The notes: generated from the letters alone by a model not told the origin. DNA of 22,009 bases from an uncultured Bacteroidales bacterium (GCA_947097635.1 CAMURW010000003.1:1-22009), one strand, 5' to 3'. Positions 7,576 through 15,435 are shown, numbered from the stretch's first letter. Numbers and translations are program-made.

Positions 7576-8859
7576 ATGAAAGCGATAATGAAAGACACGG
7601 CCACACTGGTGGGAGGCAACGTGTGGACGCAGGTCATAGGCATGTTGTCCTACTTGCTTCTGGCACGCCTTTTCACGCCGCATCAGTTTGGTGTCTACAA
7701 CATTTTCTACAGCTACATAGAGGTGCTGATTATCCTCGGTACCTGCAAGTACGAGATGGCTGCGGTGAGGGCGGACAGCGATAGGGAGGCTGTGGCAGTG
7801 TCGCGTTTTGCCCTGCGGCTGAATGCCGTCGTATCCGTTGTGCTGCTCATGGTGATTGCACTGCTGGTCGTCTTCGATGCCTTGCCAGGCAAGAGCAACG
7901 CCTTGGGACTGTTGGCGCTGCTGGTTCCGATAATGGTGTTCTTCTGCGGCACCACACGTGTGTATGCAGGTCTCTTCAACCGCTACAAGCAGTTCCGTCC
8001 CATTGCCGTCAGCGAAATGGTGACGGCAACCAGCGGCGCATTGCTGAAAATCGTATTCGGCCTGCTGCAAGGATTCTCGGAGGTGGGTGGCAAAGTGTTT
8101 GGAGTGCTGGGACTGCCACTGGGAACCGTGCTGGGCAAGATGGCTGGCAACATCAACTATCTGGTAAGGCTGAGAAAGCTGCAGCTGCCTAGGGATATTC
8201 CGCGCAGCGAACAACGTACAGCAGCAGTGAAGCATCGCAACTTTCCGCTGTACACCATGCCGAAAGACTGGATAAACAGTTTCTCCTACAACCTGCCCCT
8301 GCTGTGGTTTGCACTCTATTTCGACAAGGCGGAGGTGGGTCTTTTTGCTATGTCGCTGACCCTCTGCCTGCGTCCCGTGAACATACTGAACAGCGCCTTC
8401 GAGCGTGTCTTCTATGTGCGAGTGATGGAAAGGGTGCGCGAGGGCAAGGCGGTGTGGTCGGATATGTGGCGCTTGGTAGGAGGTCTCTGTGCAGTGGCGC
8501 TGCCAGCTATGGTGCTGCTGTTTTTCTTCGCCGAGCCGCTGTGCGTCTTCGCTTTCGGCAGCAAATGGATGGGCTGTGGTTTCTATGTGCGTTGCCTGTT
8601 GCCATGGGTCTTTGTAGCGCTGTCTACTGGTTCCGTGAGCTTTTTGGCCAATGTATTCAACAAGCAACGAGCCGAGTTCCTCTTTTTCCTGGTGTTGCTG
8701 GTGCTGCGCGTAGCCACGTTGTTCTGCGGCATCCATTGCCGCAGCTTCCAGCGGGGCATCCTGCTGTTTTCCTTGGTCAGTGCTGCCGTCTTCTTGGCAT
8801 TGCTGTTGTGGTATCTGGCACTGATGCTGCGGTACGAGAGCGGCAGAGCCGCTGATTAA
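7576..8859 (+). CDS. Oligosaccharide flippase of the MOP superfamily (Wzx-like)
   Basis: A 427-residue polytopic membrane protein with about 12 predicted spans. The N-terminus (TATLVGGNVWTQVIGMLSYLLLARLFTPHQFGVYNIFYS) is the classic start of polysaccharide-biosynthesis flippases (PF01943/PF13440), and the repeated core (FSYNLPLLWFALYFDKAEVGLFAMSLTLCLRP, residues about 236-267) is typical of the second half. Such proteins move lipid-linked oligosaccharides across the inner membrane. No glycosyltransferases flank it, so its cargo is unclear; it lies outside a canonical O-antigen or capsule locus. ATG 7576 is used; ATG 7585 is an equally acceptable start. It follows the VWA gene by 17 bases. A second, unrelated-looking MOP flippase is encoded at 15436-17055. 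Confidence 0.88.
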   Translation: MKAIMKDTATLVGGNVWTQVIGMLSYLLLARLFTPHQFGVYNIFYSYIEVLIILGTCKYEMAAVRADSDREAVAVSRFALRLNAVVSVVLLMVIALLVVFDALPGKSNALGLLALLVPIMVFFCGTTRVYAGLFNRYKQFRPIAVSEMVTATSGALLKIVFGLLQGFSEVGGKVFGVLGLPLGTVLGKMAGNINYLVRLRKLQLPRDIPRSEQRTAAVKHRNFPLYTMPKDWINSFSYNLPLLWFALYFDKAEVGLFAMSLTLCLRPVNILNSAFERVFYVRVMERVREGKAVWSDMWRLVGGLCAVALPAMVLLFFFAEPLCVFAFGSKWMGCGFYVRCLLPWVFVALSTGSVSFLANVFNKQRAEFLFFLVLLVLRVATLFCGIHCRSFQRGILLFSLVSAAVFLALLLWYLALMLRYESGRAAD

Positions 8860-8892
8860 CATAAATAATGAGAGATTAGCAATGCATTTTTC

Positions 8893-8923
8893 TCTGCCAT
8901 CAAAGGGAAAAACTGTAACTTTG
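8893..8923 (+). promoter_or_regulatory. Probable trpS promoter
   Basis: TAACTTTG (8916-8923) matches TAnnTTTG exactly, and TCTG (8893-8896), one base off TTTG, lies 19 bases upstream. The start site would be near 8930, leaving a leader of about 159 bases before the trpS ATG at 9089, unusually long for a housekeeping gene in this window. Confidence 0.55.
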
Positions 8924-8937
8924 CATTCCGAAATGCA
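8922..8937. promoter_or_regulatory. Inverted repeat over the predicted trpS start site
   Basis: TGCATT (8922-8927) and AATGCA (8932-8937) form a perfect 6-bp inverted repeat with a 4-base spacer. The same half-site recurs as the palindrome AATGCATT at 8881-8888 and as AATGCAT at 9007-9013. The position across the predicted +1 suggests an operator, but no regulator is identified. Confidence 0.35.
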
Positions 8938-9088
8938 GCGGTTCTTTGAGATTGCTGTAGAAAATATGATATTGATTGTCAGGATAATGAAAAGCGTTCT
9001 CCGAGGAATGCATAACGGCACTTCCTTTATGAAAGAGCTAGGTGGTTAGTTATCCTTGACGTGACGAAACACAAAGCGAATTAAGATA

Positions 9089-10087
9089 ATGAGTAAAGAA
9101 ATTGTGTGCAGTGGCATGCGTCCCACTGGCAAAATACATCTGGGCAACTATTTCGGTGCATTGCGCAATTTTGTGAAGATGCAGGAAGACTACGAATGCT
9201 TCTTCTTCATAGCAGACTACCATTCTCTCACCACACATCCTCATCCCGACGACATCAAGGCCAACGCCCGCAAGATATTGACGGCCTACGTGGCATGTGG
9301 ACTGAACCCCGACAAAAGCACGATATACCTGCAAAGCGACGTGCCCGAGACAGTGGAGCTATATATGTACCTGAACATGATTGCCTATCTTGGCGAGCTG
9401 GAACGCGTGGCAGCGTTCAAGGACAAGGTGCGCCAGCAGCCCAACAACGTGAATGCTGGCTTGCTGACCTATCCCACCTTGATGGCTGCCGACATCCTCA
9501 TACATAAGGCCGTGAAAGTGCCCGTGGGCAAGGATCAGGCGCAGCATCTGGAGATGACACGTGTGTTCGCACAGCGTTTCAACAATCTGTATGGCAAAGA
9601 GGTCTTCCCCATGCCGCAGGCGTTCAGCTACGGCGGCGAACTGGTGAAAATTCCTGCTCTCAATGGTGCCACCAAGATGGGTAAGAGCGAAGGCGAGGAA
9701 AGCACTATTTTCCTCACGGATGATCCCGGAGCTGTAAAGAAGAAGATCATGCGGGCCAAAACAGACAGTGGTCCCACGCAGGAAAACCAAACCAAGCCTC
9801 AGGAGATAGAGAACCTTTTCTGCCTGATGCGTGCAGTGAGCACACCGGACACAGTGGCATACTTCGATGATCTGTACAACCGCTGTCAGATACGCTATGG
9901 CGACATGAAAAAGCAGTTAGTGGAGGACGTGAACGCCTTTGTGGCACCTGTCCGTAGCCGTATCTTGGAACTAGAAAACGACATTGCTCAGCTGAACAGC
10001 ATCATGGACCAGGGCAAAGAAAAAGCCCAGGCCAGCGCCCACCGCACCATTCAGGAAGTGCGACAGGTGATAGGCTATCGCGATTAG
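9089..10087 (+). CDS. trpS: Tryptophan--tRNA ligase
   Basis: A 332-residue class I aminoacyl-tRNA synthetase that charges tRNA-Trp using ATP in the cytoplasm. The HIGH-type motif is HLGN at residues 17-20 inside GMRPTGKIHLGNYFGAL, and the KMSKS-type motif is KMGKS at 196-200. GKDQAQHLEMTR, the ATP and Trp pocket segment of TrpS, lies about residue 147. The length equals that of standard bacterial TrpS. ATG 9089 opens directly on the catalytic domain (MSKEIVCSG) and no Shine-Dalgarno is seen, as is normal for the phylum. It has its own promoter and a leader of about 159 bases, and it converges on recQ with only 9 bases between the stop codons. Nothing appears damaged. Confidence 0.97.
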   Translation: MSKEIVCSGMRPTGKIHLGNYFGALRNFVKMQEDYECFFFIADYHSLTTHPHPDDIKANARKILTAYVACGLNPDKSTIYLQSDVPETVELYMYLNMIAYLGELERVAAFKDKVRQQPNNVNAGLLTYPTLMAADILIHKAVKVPVGKDQAQHLEMTRVFAQRFNNLYGKEVFPMPQAFSYGGELVKIPALNGATKMGKSEGEESTIFLTDDPGAVKKKIMRAKTDSGPTQENQTKPQEIENLFCLMRAVSTPDTVAYFDDLYNRCQIRYGDMKKQLVEDVNAFVAPVRSRILELENDIAQLNSIMDQGKEKAQASAHRTIQEVRQVIGYRD

Positions 10088-10096
10088 AGGGTTGGG

Positions 10097-12358
10097 CTAA
10101 TGTCCTACGTCGCTGAGGAATTTTATTCTGGAGAGACGTATCTCGTCTTCTGTGTAGTCTGGTTCATCGGCAAATTCCTCGTAGGCATCCTGCAGCGAAG
10201 GGCTCTCGCTCTCCTGCCAGTAGTTCATTAGGTCGTCCATGTGGTCTGGGTCCACGAACTCGTCGATGTAGTAGTCCACATTCAGTTTGGTGCCGCTGCT
10301 GATGATATCCTCCATCAGCGATAGCAGGTCGTCCATCTTTAGGCCTATGCCGCGTGCAATGTCTTCGAAACTCATGCGGCGGTCCAGCGATTTGATGATG
10401 TAAATCTTGTTCTTGGTGCTTTTCTGGCTGCCAGTGCCACGCACGATAATGTCCTGAGGACGCTCTATCTCGTTGTCTTCGACATATTGCTTGATGAGGT
10501 GCGCGAACTGCTGTCCGTATTTCTGTGCTTTGTTTACGCCTACGCCAGTGCAGTGGCTCATCTCCTCTATGTTGCAAGGATACTGTATGGTCATATCCTT
10601 CAGCGAGCGGTCCTCGAAGATGACGTATGGCGGCAGGTCGGCGCGTTTGGCCATATCTTTTAGCAGGTCTTTCAGTATGGCATACAGTATTTCATCGCCG
10701 GCAGCGTCGCCGCTGGCAGCGTCACCTAAAAGGTCGTCGTCGTCGTTGTTGGCACTTTCGGTGTAGTCGTGGTCGCAGGATACCATGATGTCGTACGGGT
10801 TGTTGATGAAATCATAGCCAGCGTTGGTAAGTTGCAGTATACCATACTGTTCCACCACTTTGTACAGCAGATTGTCGAACACGCCCTGTCTCAGCACCGC
10901 CTTCCAATACAGTTCGTCGTGGTCGCTGCCTTGTCCGAACTGCTCCAGTTGGTCGTGGCGATACAATTTGGTCTGCGAGGTGTTCTCGCCCACCAGCACA
11001 TCCACGATATCTTTGGCCTTGAAGCCCTGCTTCATGGCGACAATGGTCTCTAGTGCCAATCGCATCTCCTCCTTGGCCTCGTAGCGGGGCTTGGGGTGCA
11101 GGCAGTTGTCGCAGCAACCGCAGTTTTCTTCTGGGTAGTCCTCGCCGAAGTATTTTAGCAAAGCCTTACGGCGACAGGCGCTGGTTTCGGCATACGACAC
11201 CATTTCGTTCACCAGTTGCATGGCCTGTTCCTGTTCCGTAATGTTCTTGTCGCTGAAGAAGCGGTATAGCCTCTCCACGTCGTGTTCGCTGTAGAATGCG
11301 ATGCACTTGGCTTCGCCGCCGTCACGTCCGGCACGCCCCGTCTCCTGATAATAGCCTTCTAGCGACTTGGGAATGTCATAGTGTATCACGAATCTCACGT
11401 CGGGCTTGTCGATGCCCATGCCGAATGCGATGGTGGCGACGATAACTTCGGCATCTTCGTTCAGGAATTTGTCTTGGTTGGCAGTGCGTATGCTGGTTTC
11501 CATGCCGGCATGGTATGGCAGTGCCCTGATGTCGTTGGCTTGCAGCAGCTCGGCCAGATCTTCCACGCGTTTGCGGGTGAGGCAATAGATAATGCCGCTT
11601 TTGCCCGAGTTCTCCTTGATGAATTTCACTACCTCTTTGTGCAGCAATTTAGGGTCGCTGGGCTTGGGGCGTACCTCGTAATAGAGGTTGGGTCGGTTGA
11701 AGGAGGATACAAAATGCTTGGCGTTCTCCATCTGCAGGTTCTTCACGATGTCATGCTGCACCTTGGGAGTGGCGCTGGCTGTGAGTGTGAGGATGGGAAT
11801 CCTCTTTATCGCCTCCTTTTTGCTTTTGGCGGATGTGCTGTTGTCCTGCGGGCATATGGTGTTGATGGCCTTGCGAAGGTTGCGGTATTCGGGCCTGAAA
11901 TCGTGTCCCCATTCGCTGATGCAGTGCGCCTCGTCGATGGCAAAAAAGGAGATGTGGATTTGTTGCAGGAAATCTATGATCTCTTCCTTGCTCAGCGTTT
12001 CAGGGGCTATATATAGTAACTTGGTCTTGCCGTCAAATAGGTCCAGTTTCACCTCCATGGCCTGTTGTTTGTTGAGCGACGAGTTGAGAAAATGCGCTGT
12101 CCTATCAATACCCGTGTTGTAACGCACGGCATCCACCTGGTTTTTCATCAGGGCAATAAGAGGTGATACCACCACGGCAGTGCCGCGCAGTAGCATTGCA
12201 GGTAACTGATAGCACATACTTTTGCCGCCGCCGGTGGGCATAATGACGAAGGTGTCGTTGCCTTCCAGGAGGCTCTTGATGATAGCCTCCTGGTCGCCCT
12301 TGAAGTTGTCGAAGCCAAATATCTCTTTCAGTTTTGCTCTTAGATTAATCTCGCACAT
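10097..12358 (-). CDS. recQ: ATP-dependent DNA helicase RecQ
   Basis: A 753-residue 3'-5' DNA helicase for recombination and replication-fork repair. Visible parts: motif I MPTGGGKSMCYQLPA (Lys46), motif II DEAH (142-145) in the RecQ-specific DEAHCISEWGHDFRPEY, motif III LTASATP, motif VI YYQETGRAGRDG, then the RQC zinc site with cysteines in SACRRKALLKYFG and CGCCDNC. A winged-helix region and an HRDC-like segment (CTGVGVNKAQKYGQQFAHLI) follow. About 120 further residues beyond HRDC (SLDRRMSFEDIARGIGLK ... FLSDVGH) form an extension with a predicted helix-turn-helix, making it longer than the 609-residue E. coli protein, as usual in Bacteroidetes. ATG 12358 is the only sensible start. It is transcribed alone, divergently from lptB. 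Confidence 0.97.
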   Translation of the reverse strand: MCEINLRAKLKEIFGFDNFKGDQEAIIKSLLEGNDTFVIMPTGGGKSMCYQLPAMLLRGTAVVVSPLIALMKNQVDAVRYNTGIDRTAHFLNSSLNKQQAMEVKLDLFDGKTKLLYIAPETLSKEEIIDFLQQIHISFFAIDEAHCISEWGHDFRPEYRNLRKAINTICPQDNSTSAKSKKEAIKRIPILTLTASATPKVQHDIVKNLQMENAKHFVSSFNRPNLYYEVRPKPSDPKLLHKEVVKFIKENSGKSGIIYCLTRKRVEDLAELLQANDIRALPYHAGMETSIRTANQDKFLNEDAEVIVATIAFGMGIDKPDVRFVIHYDIPKSLEGYYQETGRAGRDGGEAKCIAFYSEHDVERLYRFFSDKNITEQEQAMQLVNEMVSYAETSACRRKALLKYFGEDYPEENCGCCDNCLHPKPRYEAKEEMRLALETIVAMKQGFKAKDIVDVLVGENTSQTKLYRHDQLEQFGQGSDHDELYWKAVLRQGVFDNLLYKVVEQYGILQLTNAGYDFINNPYDIMVSCDHDYTESANNDDDDLLGDAASGDAAGDEILYAILKDLLKDMAKRADLPPYVIFEDRSLKDMTIQYPCNIEEMSHCTGVGVNKAQKYGQQFAHLIKQYVEDNEIERPQDIIVRGTGSQKSTKNKIYIIKSLDRRMSFEDIARGIGLKMDDLLSLMEDIISSGTKLNVDYYIDEFVDPDHMDDLMNYWQESESPSLQDAYEEFADEPDYTEDEIRLSRIKFLSDVGH

Positions 12359-12686
12359 ATTTTTTGTCTCGTTTGCTATAATTTTATTACTGCTGTTACG
12401 TTACTTTGTATAGAGAAAGCACCGTTGCTAGTAATAATAAAGGTATAAAACAAAGTATGGTGTTGTGTTCTTTATTTTATATTACAAAGATAAAGTTTTT
12501 TTTTGATACGGCAGTTTTTTTTTCGCTACGATGCGTTTTTAGCGTAATGGAATTTTGAGTATCAGACAGTTGTCGTCTTTGTAAAAAAAACACAGGTAGA
12601 CGTTTCGCTATGCTTTTATAGTTTTTCGGATGGCTTTTTTATTAAAACCTTGCAACTTTTGATGCCTTCTGCGAAAAATACCCAAT
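12359..12686. other. Divergent intergenic region between recQ and lptB
   Basis: These 328 bases hold the predicted recQ -7 box (12485-12492) and three T-tracts: T9 at 12496-12504, T9 at 12515-12523 and T5 at 12536-12540. Their centres are about 19 bases apart. I see no coding frame, and no convincing promoter for lptB; the best -7-like sequence is AACTTTTG at 12654-12661, one mismatch, without a matching -33 element. Confidence 0.6.
12485..12492 (-). promoter_or_regulatory. Probable recQ -7 box
   Basis: The minus strand reads TATCTTTG, an exact TAnnTTTG match, giving a leader of about 120 bases. There is no TTTG at the usual distance, but the phased A-tracts directly upstream on this strand could act like an UP element. 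Confidence 0.45.
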
Positions 12687-13490
12687 ATGGAAACAATGGA
12701 ACTGTGCACCGAGAATGTAGTAAAAAAATATCGCAAGCGGACAGTGGTGAACCAAGTGTCTGTGAAAGTGAAACAAGGACAGATAGTGGGACTGCTGGGA
12801 CCCAACGGTGCTGGCAAGACGACGACGTTCTATATGATTGTGGGCATTATTAAGCCCAACGCAGGAAAGGTGTTCATCGACGAGGACGAAATTACGGAGA
12901 TGCCTATGTACCAGCGTGCCAAGCATGGCATAGGATATCTGGCACAGGAAGCCAGTGTGTTCCGTAATCTTAGCGTGGAGGACAACATCAGCGCCATACT
13001 GGAGTTTCGCACGGACCTCACTAAGGACCAGCAGCACGAGAAGCGGGAGAACCTGCTCGCCGAGTTTGGCCTTAAGAAAATCCGTTCCAGCAAGGGCGTG
13101 CAGCTCAGCGGTGGCGAACGTCGTCGCACAGAAATTGCACGTGCACTGGCCAACGACCCCAAGTTTCTGTTGCTGGACGAACCTTTTGCCGGCGTAGACC
13201 CCATCGCCGTGCAGGACATCCAGGACATCATAGCCCACCTTAAGGACAAAAACATCGGCATACTGATTACAGACCACAATGTCACCGAGACGCTGCGTAT
13301 CACAGACTATGCCTATATCATGTATGAAGGCAGGCTGATGCTGGAAGGTAGGTCCGAAGACATCGGTACCAGTGAGGAAGCCAAACGCCTGTATCTAGGA
13401 CGCGACTATGTGTGGCTAGGCAAGAAGCAAACCGCGAAACTGAACGATGTGGAAAAAGAAGACGTTGAAACGAATTCTGATAAACAGTGA
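12687..13490 (+). CDS. lptB: LPS export ABC transporter ATP-binding protein LptB
   Basis: A 267-residue cytoplasmic ATPase that powers LptFG to extract LPS from the inner membrane and push it along the Lpt bridge. Motifs: Walker A GPNGAGKT (38-45), Q-loop Gln87, signature LSGGERRR (140-147), Walker B LLLDEP (161-166) and switch His197 in ITDHNV. The ending YLGRDYVW corresponds to the normal LptB C-terminus; about 25 extra charged residues follow, and the DNA for that tail is also the start of the next gene. ATG 12687 is taken; ATG 12696 is possible. lptE lies in the same window but 8 kb away on the other strand. The lptF/G and lptC genes are not present. Confidence 0.94.
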   Translation: METMELCTENVVKKYRKRTVVNQVSVKVKQGQIVGLLGPNGAGKTTTFYMIVGIIKPNAGKVFIDEDEITEMPMYQRAKHGIGYLAQEASVFRNLSVEDNISAILEFRTDLTKDQQHEKRENLLAEFGLKKIRSSKGVQLSGGERRRTEIARALANDPKFLLLDEPFAGVDPIAVQDIQDIIAHLKDKNIGILITDHNVTETLRITDYAYIMYEGRLMLEGRSEDIGTSEEAKRLYLGRDYVWLGKKQTAKLNDVEKEDVETNSDKQ

Positions 13491-14202
13491 GGTACCATGG
13501 CAGGCGAAGGAGGCTCTGGAACGCTGGGGTACTCTAATACCTTTCCGTGCCGCAGACTTGCCTCACCAGGCATTGCGAGGGCATGTGGATCTGTTCCTGT
13601 CGCAGTTGCCAACCGCCATTTTCGTGCTTGCCGCCAATGCGCCGGAGGCACTTACCAACGCAGTCGGCGATGCCGGGGTGACGTTTCTCATAGGTAAGAC
13701 AGCAGTGGCAGCATCCAAGGCATCGCTGGGTGCATACAATGTTGCAGTGGGAGGTCGTCTGGCAATAGGCAATGAGCATTTTTGCGACCCCGTGCTGAGA
13801 CAAGCCTTGAGGGAAGAAGGCTTCCATTTCGTTCATGTAAAACAAGGGTTGGCACGTTGCAGTGCATTGACGTTGCCAGACGACGCGGTAGTCACTTCTG
13901 ACGGGGGCATCTACAAGACTCTGATACGTCAGGGCATCGAGGCCCTGCTAATTTCCGCCAAAGAGATTTTGCTTCCGGGATATGCCGAGGGCTGCTTCGG
14001 CGGTTGCTGTGGAGTGTGTCATAGTGAGAAAATAGGGCAGGCTGTCAAGGGAGATGGGAGAGACACCGTTTTTCTCATGGGCAGCCTGCAACATCATCCG
14101 CAAGGGGAACTCGTCCGTAATTTCCTCCATGAGCACAACACGAATGTGGTGGAACTGTTCGATGGTTTCCTGACCGATGTAGGCAGTTTCTACTTCCTTT
14201 AG
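13465..14202 (+). CDS. DUF6873-like protein (putative GME fold)
   Basis: About 245 residues. Landmarks resembling DUF6873 proteins as I remember them: HVKQGLARCSAL (about 123-134), DAVVTSDGGIYKTL, IEALLIS-KEILLPGY, then GCFGGCCGVC (about 172-181), a short HHPQ segment and a final LTDVGSFYFL. That family is assigned the guanidine-modifying-enzyme fold, but its reaction is unknown and I cannot confirm catalytic residues. The protein is soluble, with no signal peptide or membrane helix. The start is uncertain: TTG 13465 gives MKRILINSEVPW, a natural N-terminus; ATG 13447 adds six residues (MWKKKT). Either lies inside lptB, overlapping it by 26 or 44 bases in another frame, so translation is probably coupled. 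It ends 164 bases before the 14367 terminator. Confidence 0.65.
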   Translation: MKRILINSEVPWQAKEALERWGTLIPFRAADLPHQALRGHVDLFLSQLPTAIFVLAANAPEALTNAVGDAGVTFLIGKTAVAASKASLGAYNVAVGGRLAIGNEHFCDPVLRQALREEGFHFVHVKQGLARCSALTLPDDAVVTSDGGIYKTLIRQGIEALLISAKEILLPGYAEGCFGGCCGVCHSEKIGQAVKGDGRDTVFLMGSLQHHPQGELVRNFLHEHNTNVVELFDGFLTDVGSFYFL

Positions 14203-14244
14203 GAATACCGCTTTCTTTTGCATTATGTGCCGCAAAGGGGATGT

Positions 14245-14252
14245 TATCTTTG
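14245..14252 (+). promoter_or_regulatory. Promoter-like -7 box in the DUF6873/fabD gap
   Basis: TATCTTTG matches TAnnTTTG exactly. A TTTG lies at 14217-14220, 24 bases upstream, somewhat longer than the usual 19-21. No gene follows on this strand before the 14367-14409 terminator, so it would drive a transcript of about 150 bases, or be a chance match. Confidence 0.25.
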
Positions 14253-14366
14253 CAAAAGACTTGCGTTTTTTCCCGCTATGGGGTAGCGTCGTTTCTTCGG
14301 AGGATGCCTGCACTCCCACCCCTAAAGGAGAGTGTGTAGTATCTCTCAGCACTGCGCTAAAAGAAG

Positions 14367-14411
14367 AAAAGTCCTGCTATGCCGCCTCGAATGACGTAGC
14401 AGGACTTTTTT
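14367..14411. terminator. Bidirectional intrinsic terminator
   Basis: AAAAGTCCTGCTA (14367-14379) and TAGCAGGACTTTT (14397-14409) form a perfect 13-bp stem around a 17-nt loop. The plus strand continues into a run of six Ts (14406-14411); on the minus strand the stem is followed by a T-rich TTTTCTTCTTTT. It sits between the convergent DUF6873-like gene and fabD and serves both. Confidence 0.88.
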
Positions 14412-14433
14412 CATCGAGTCTCTTTTTGGGGGA

Positions 14434-15318
14434 TTATATCTCGGCACTGTGTGCGTCGGCATCGGCCTTGGCTTTCTTCACCAGGCCTTGCAGGACGGTT
14501 CCGGGGCCTACTTCTATGAACTCTTCGGCACCGTCAACCAGCATCTGCTGCACCGTCTCGGTCCAGCGCACGGGCGAGGTGAGTTGCTTGATGAGGTTGG
14601 CTTTGATCTCTGCGGGGTCACTGACGGGCATGGCACACACGTTCTGGTAGCAGGGACAGATGGGCTTGTGGAACTGCGTCGTCTCTATGGCCGCCTGCAG
14701 CTCTACGCGTGCCGGCTCCATGAGGGGTGAGTGGAAAGCACCGCCTACCGCCAGGGGTACGGCACGGCCTTTCATCTCTTTCACCATCTCGCAAACGGCA
14801 GCTACGCCCTCCACGGTGCCGCTGATGACCAGTTGCCCTGGGCAGTTGTAGTTGGCGGGAACTACAGTTTCGTCTTTCACGGAAGCACAGAGTTCCTCCA
14901 CCGTCTTGTCATCCAGTTTCAGGATGGCGGCCATGGTGCTGGGATGAGCTTCACAAGCTTTCTGCATGGCATTGGCACGAGCGGCAACAAGTTTCAGACC
15001 ATCCTCGAAATTCATCGCTTTGGCGGCCACTAGGGCGCTGAACTCGCCCAGCGAATGTCCGGCCACCATGTCGGGCTGGAAGGTGTCGCCCAAATAGGTG
15101 GCGAGAATCACGGAGTGGAGGAAGATGGCTGGCTGCGTCACCTTGGTCTGCTTCAGGTCGTCGGGAGTGCCGGTAAACATGAGGTCCGTGATGCGAAACC
15201 CCAGGATGTCGTTGGCGCTCTCGAACATTTCCTTGCAGTTGGCGTTGCCTTCGTAGAGGTCTTTGCCCATGCCTACAAATTGCGCTCCCTGTCCAGGGAA
15301 AAGGTATGCTTTCTTCAT
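14434..15318 (-). CDS. fabD: Malonyl-CoA:ACP transacylase FabD
   Basis: A 294-residue cytoplasmic enzyme that loads malonate from CoA onto acyl carrier protein, starting fatty-acid chain elongation. The N-terminal FPGQGAQFVGMG (residues 7-18) forms the oxyanion region, GHSLG (87-91) holds nucleophile Ser89, and His196 in GGAFHSPLM completes the dyad, close to Ser92/His201 of E. coli FabD. Arg114 in KLVAARANAMQ binds the malonyl carboxylate. Length is within the normal range. ATG 15318 starts directly on the conserved MKKAYLFPGQG. It lies 117 bases downstream of the flippase gene, without a clear terminator or promoter between them, so it may be the last gene of that transcript. It ends at the 14367 terminator. 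Confidence 0.97.
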   Translation of the reverse strand: MKKAYLFPGQGAQFVGMGKDLYEGNANCKEMFESANDILGFRITDLMFTGTPDDLKQTKVTQPAIFLHSVILATYLGDTFQPDMVAGHSLGEFSALVAAKAMNFEDGLKLVAARANAMQKACEAHPSTMAAILKLDDKTVEELCASVKDETVVPANYNCPGQLVISGTVEGVAAVCEMVKEMKGRAVPLAVGGAFHSPLMEPARVELQAAIETTQFHKPICPCYQNVCAMPVSDPAEIKANLIKQLTSPVRWTETVQQMLVDGAEEFIEVGPGTVLQGLVKKAKADADAHSAEI

Positions 15319-15435
15319 ATTCAGTGTGATTTCTTTATTATGATATTTCTAAAAAGATATTCAAACCAAAGAACGCGAGAAGCGTAATATTATTGTGTGA
15401 TTATGTATATATGTAGTTTCGTCGCCGAAGGGGGG

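Noticed and set aside
7462..9021. 519-codon minus-strand frame covering the whole Wzx-like flippase gene
   Set aside because: It is Gln/His-rich because it is the antisense of Leu-rich membrane helices (CTG read as CAG). It has no domain, and the plus-strand gene is clear.
8987..9049. Tryptophan attenuator leader peptide for trpS
   Set aside because: The 20-codon ORF contains no TGG codon and no clear terminator/antiterminator pair follows.
14225..14650. 141-codon plus-strand frame across the fabD 3' end
   Set aside because: It runs through the bidirectional terminator and antisense to fabD, with no recognisable domain.
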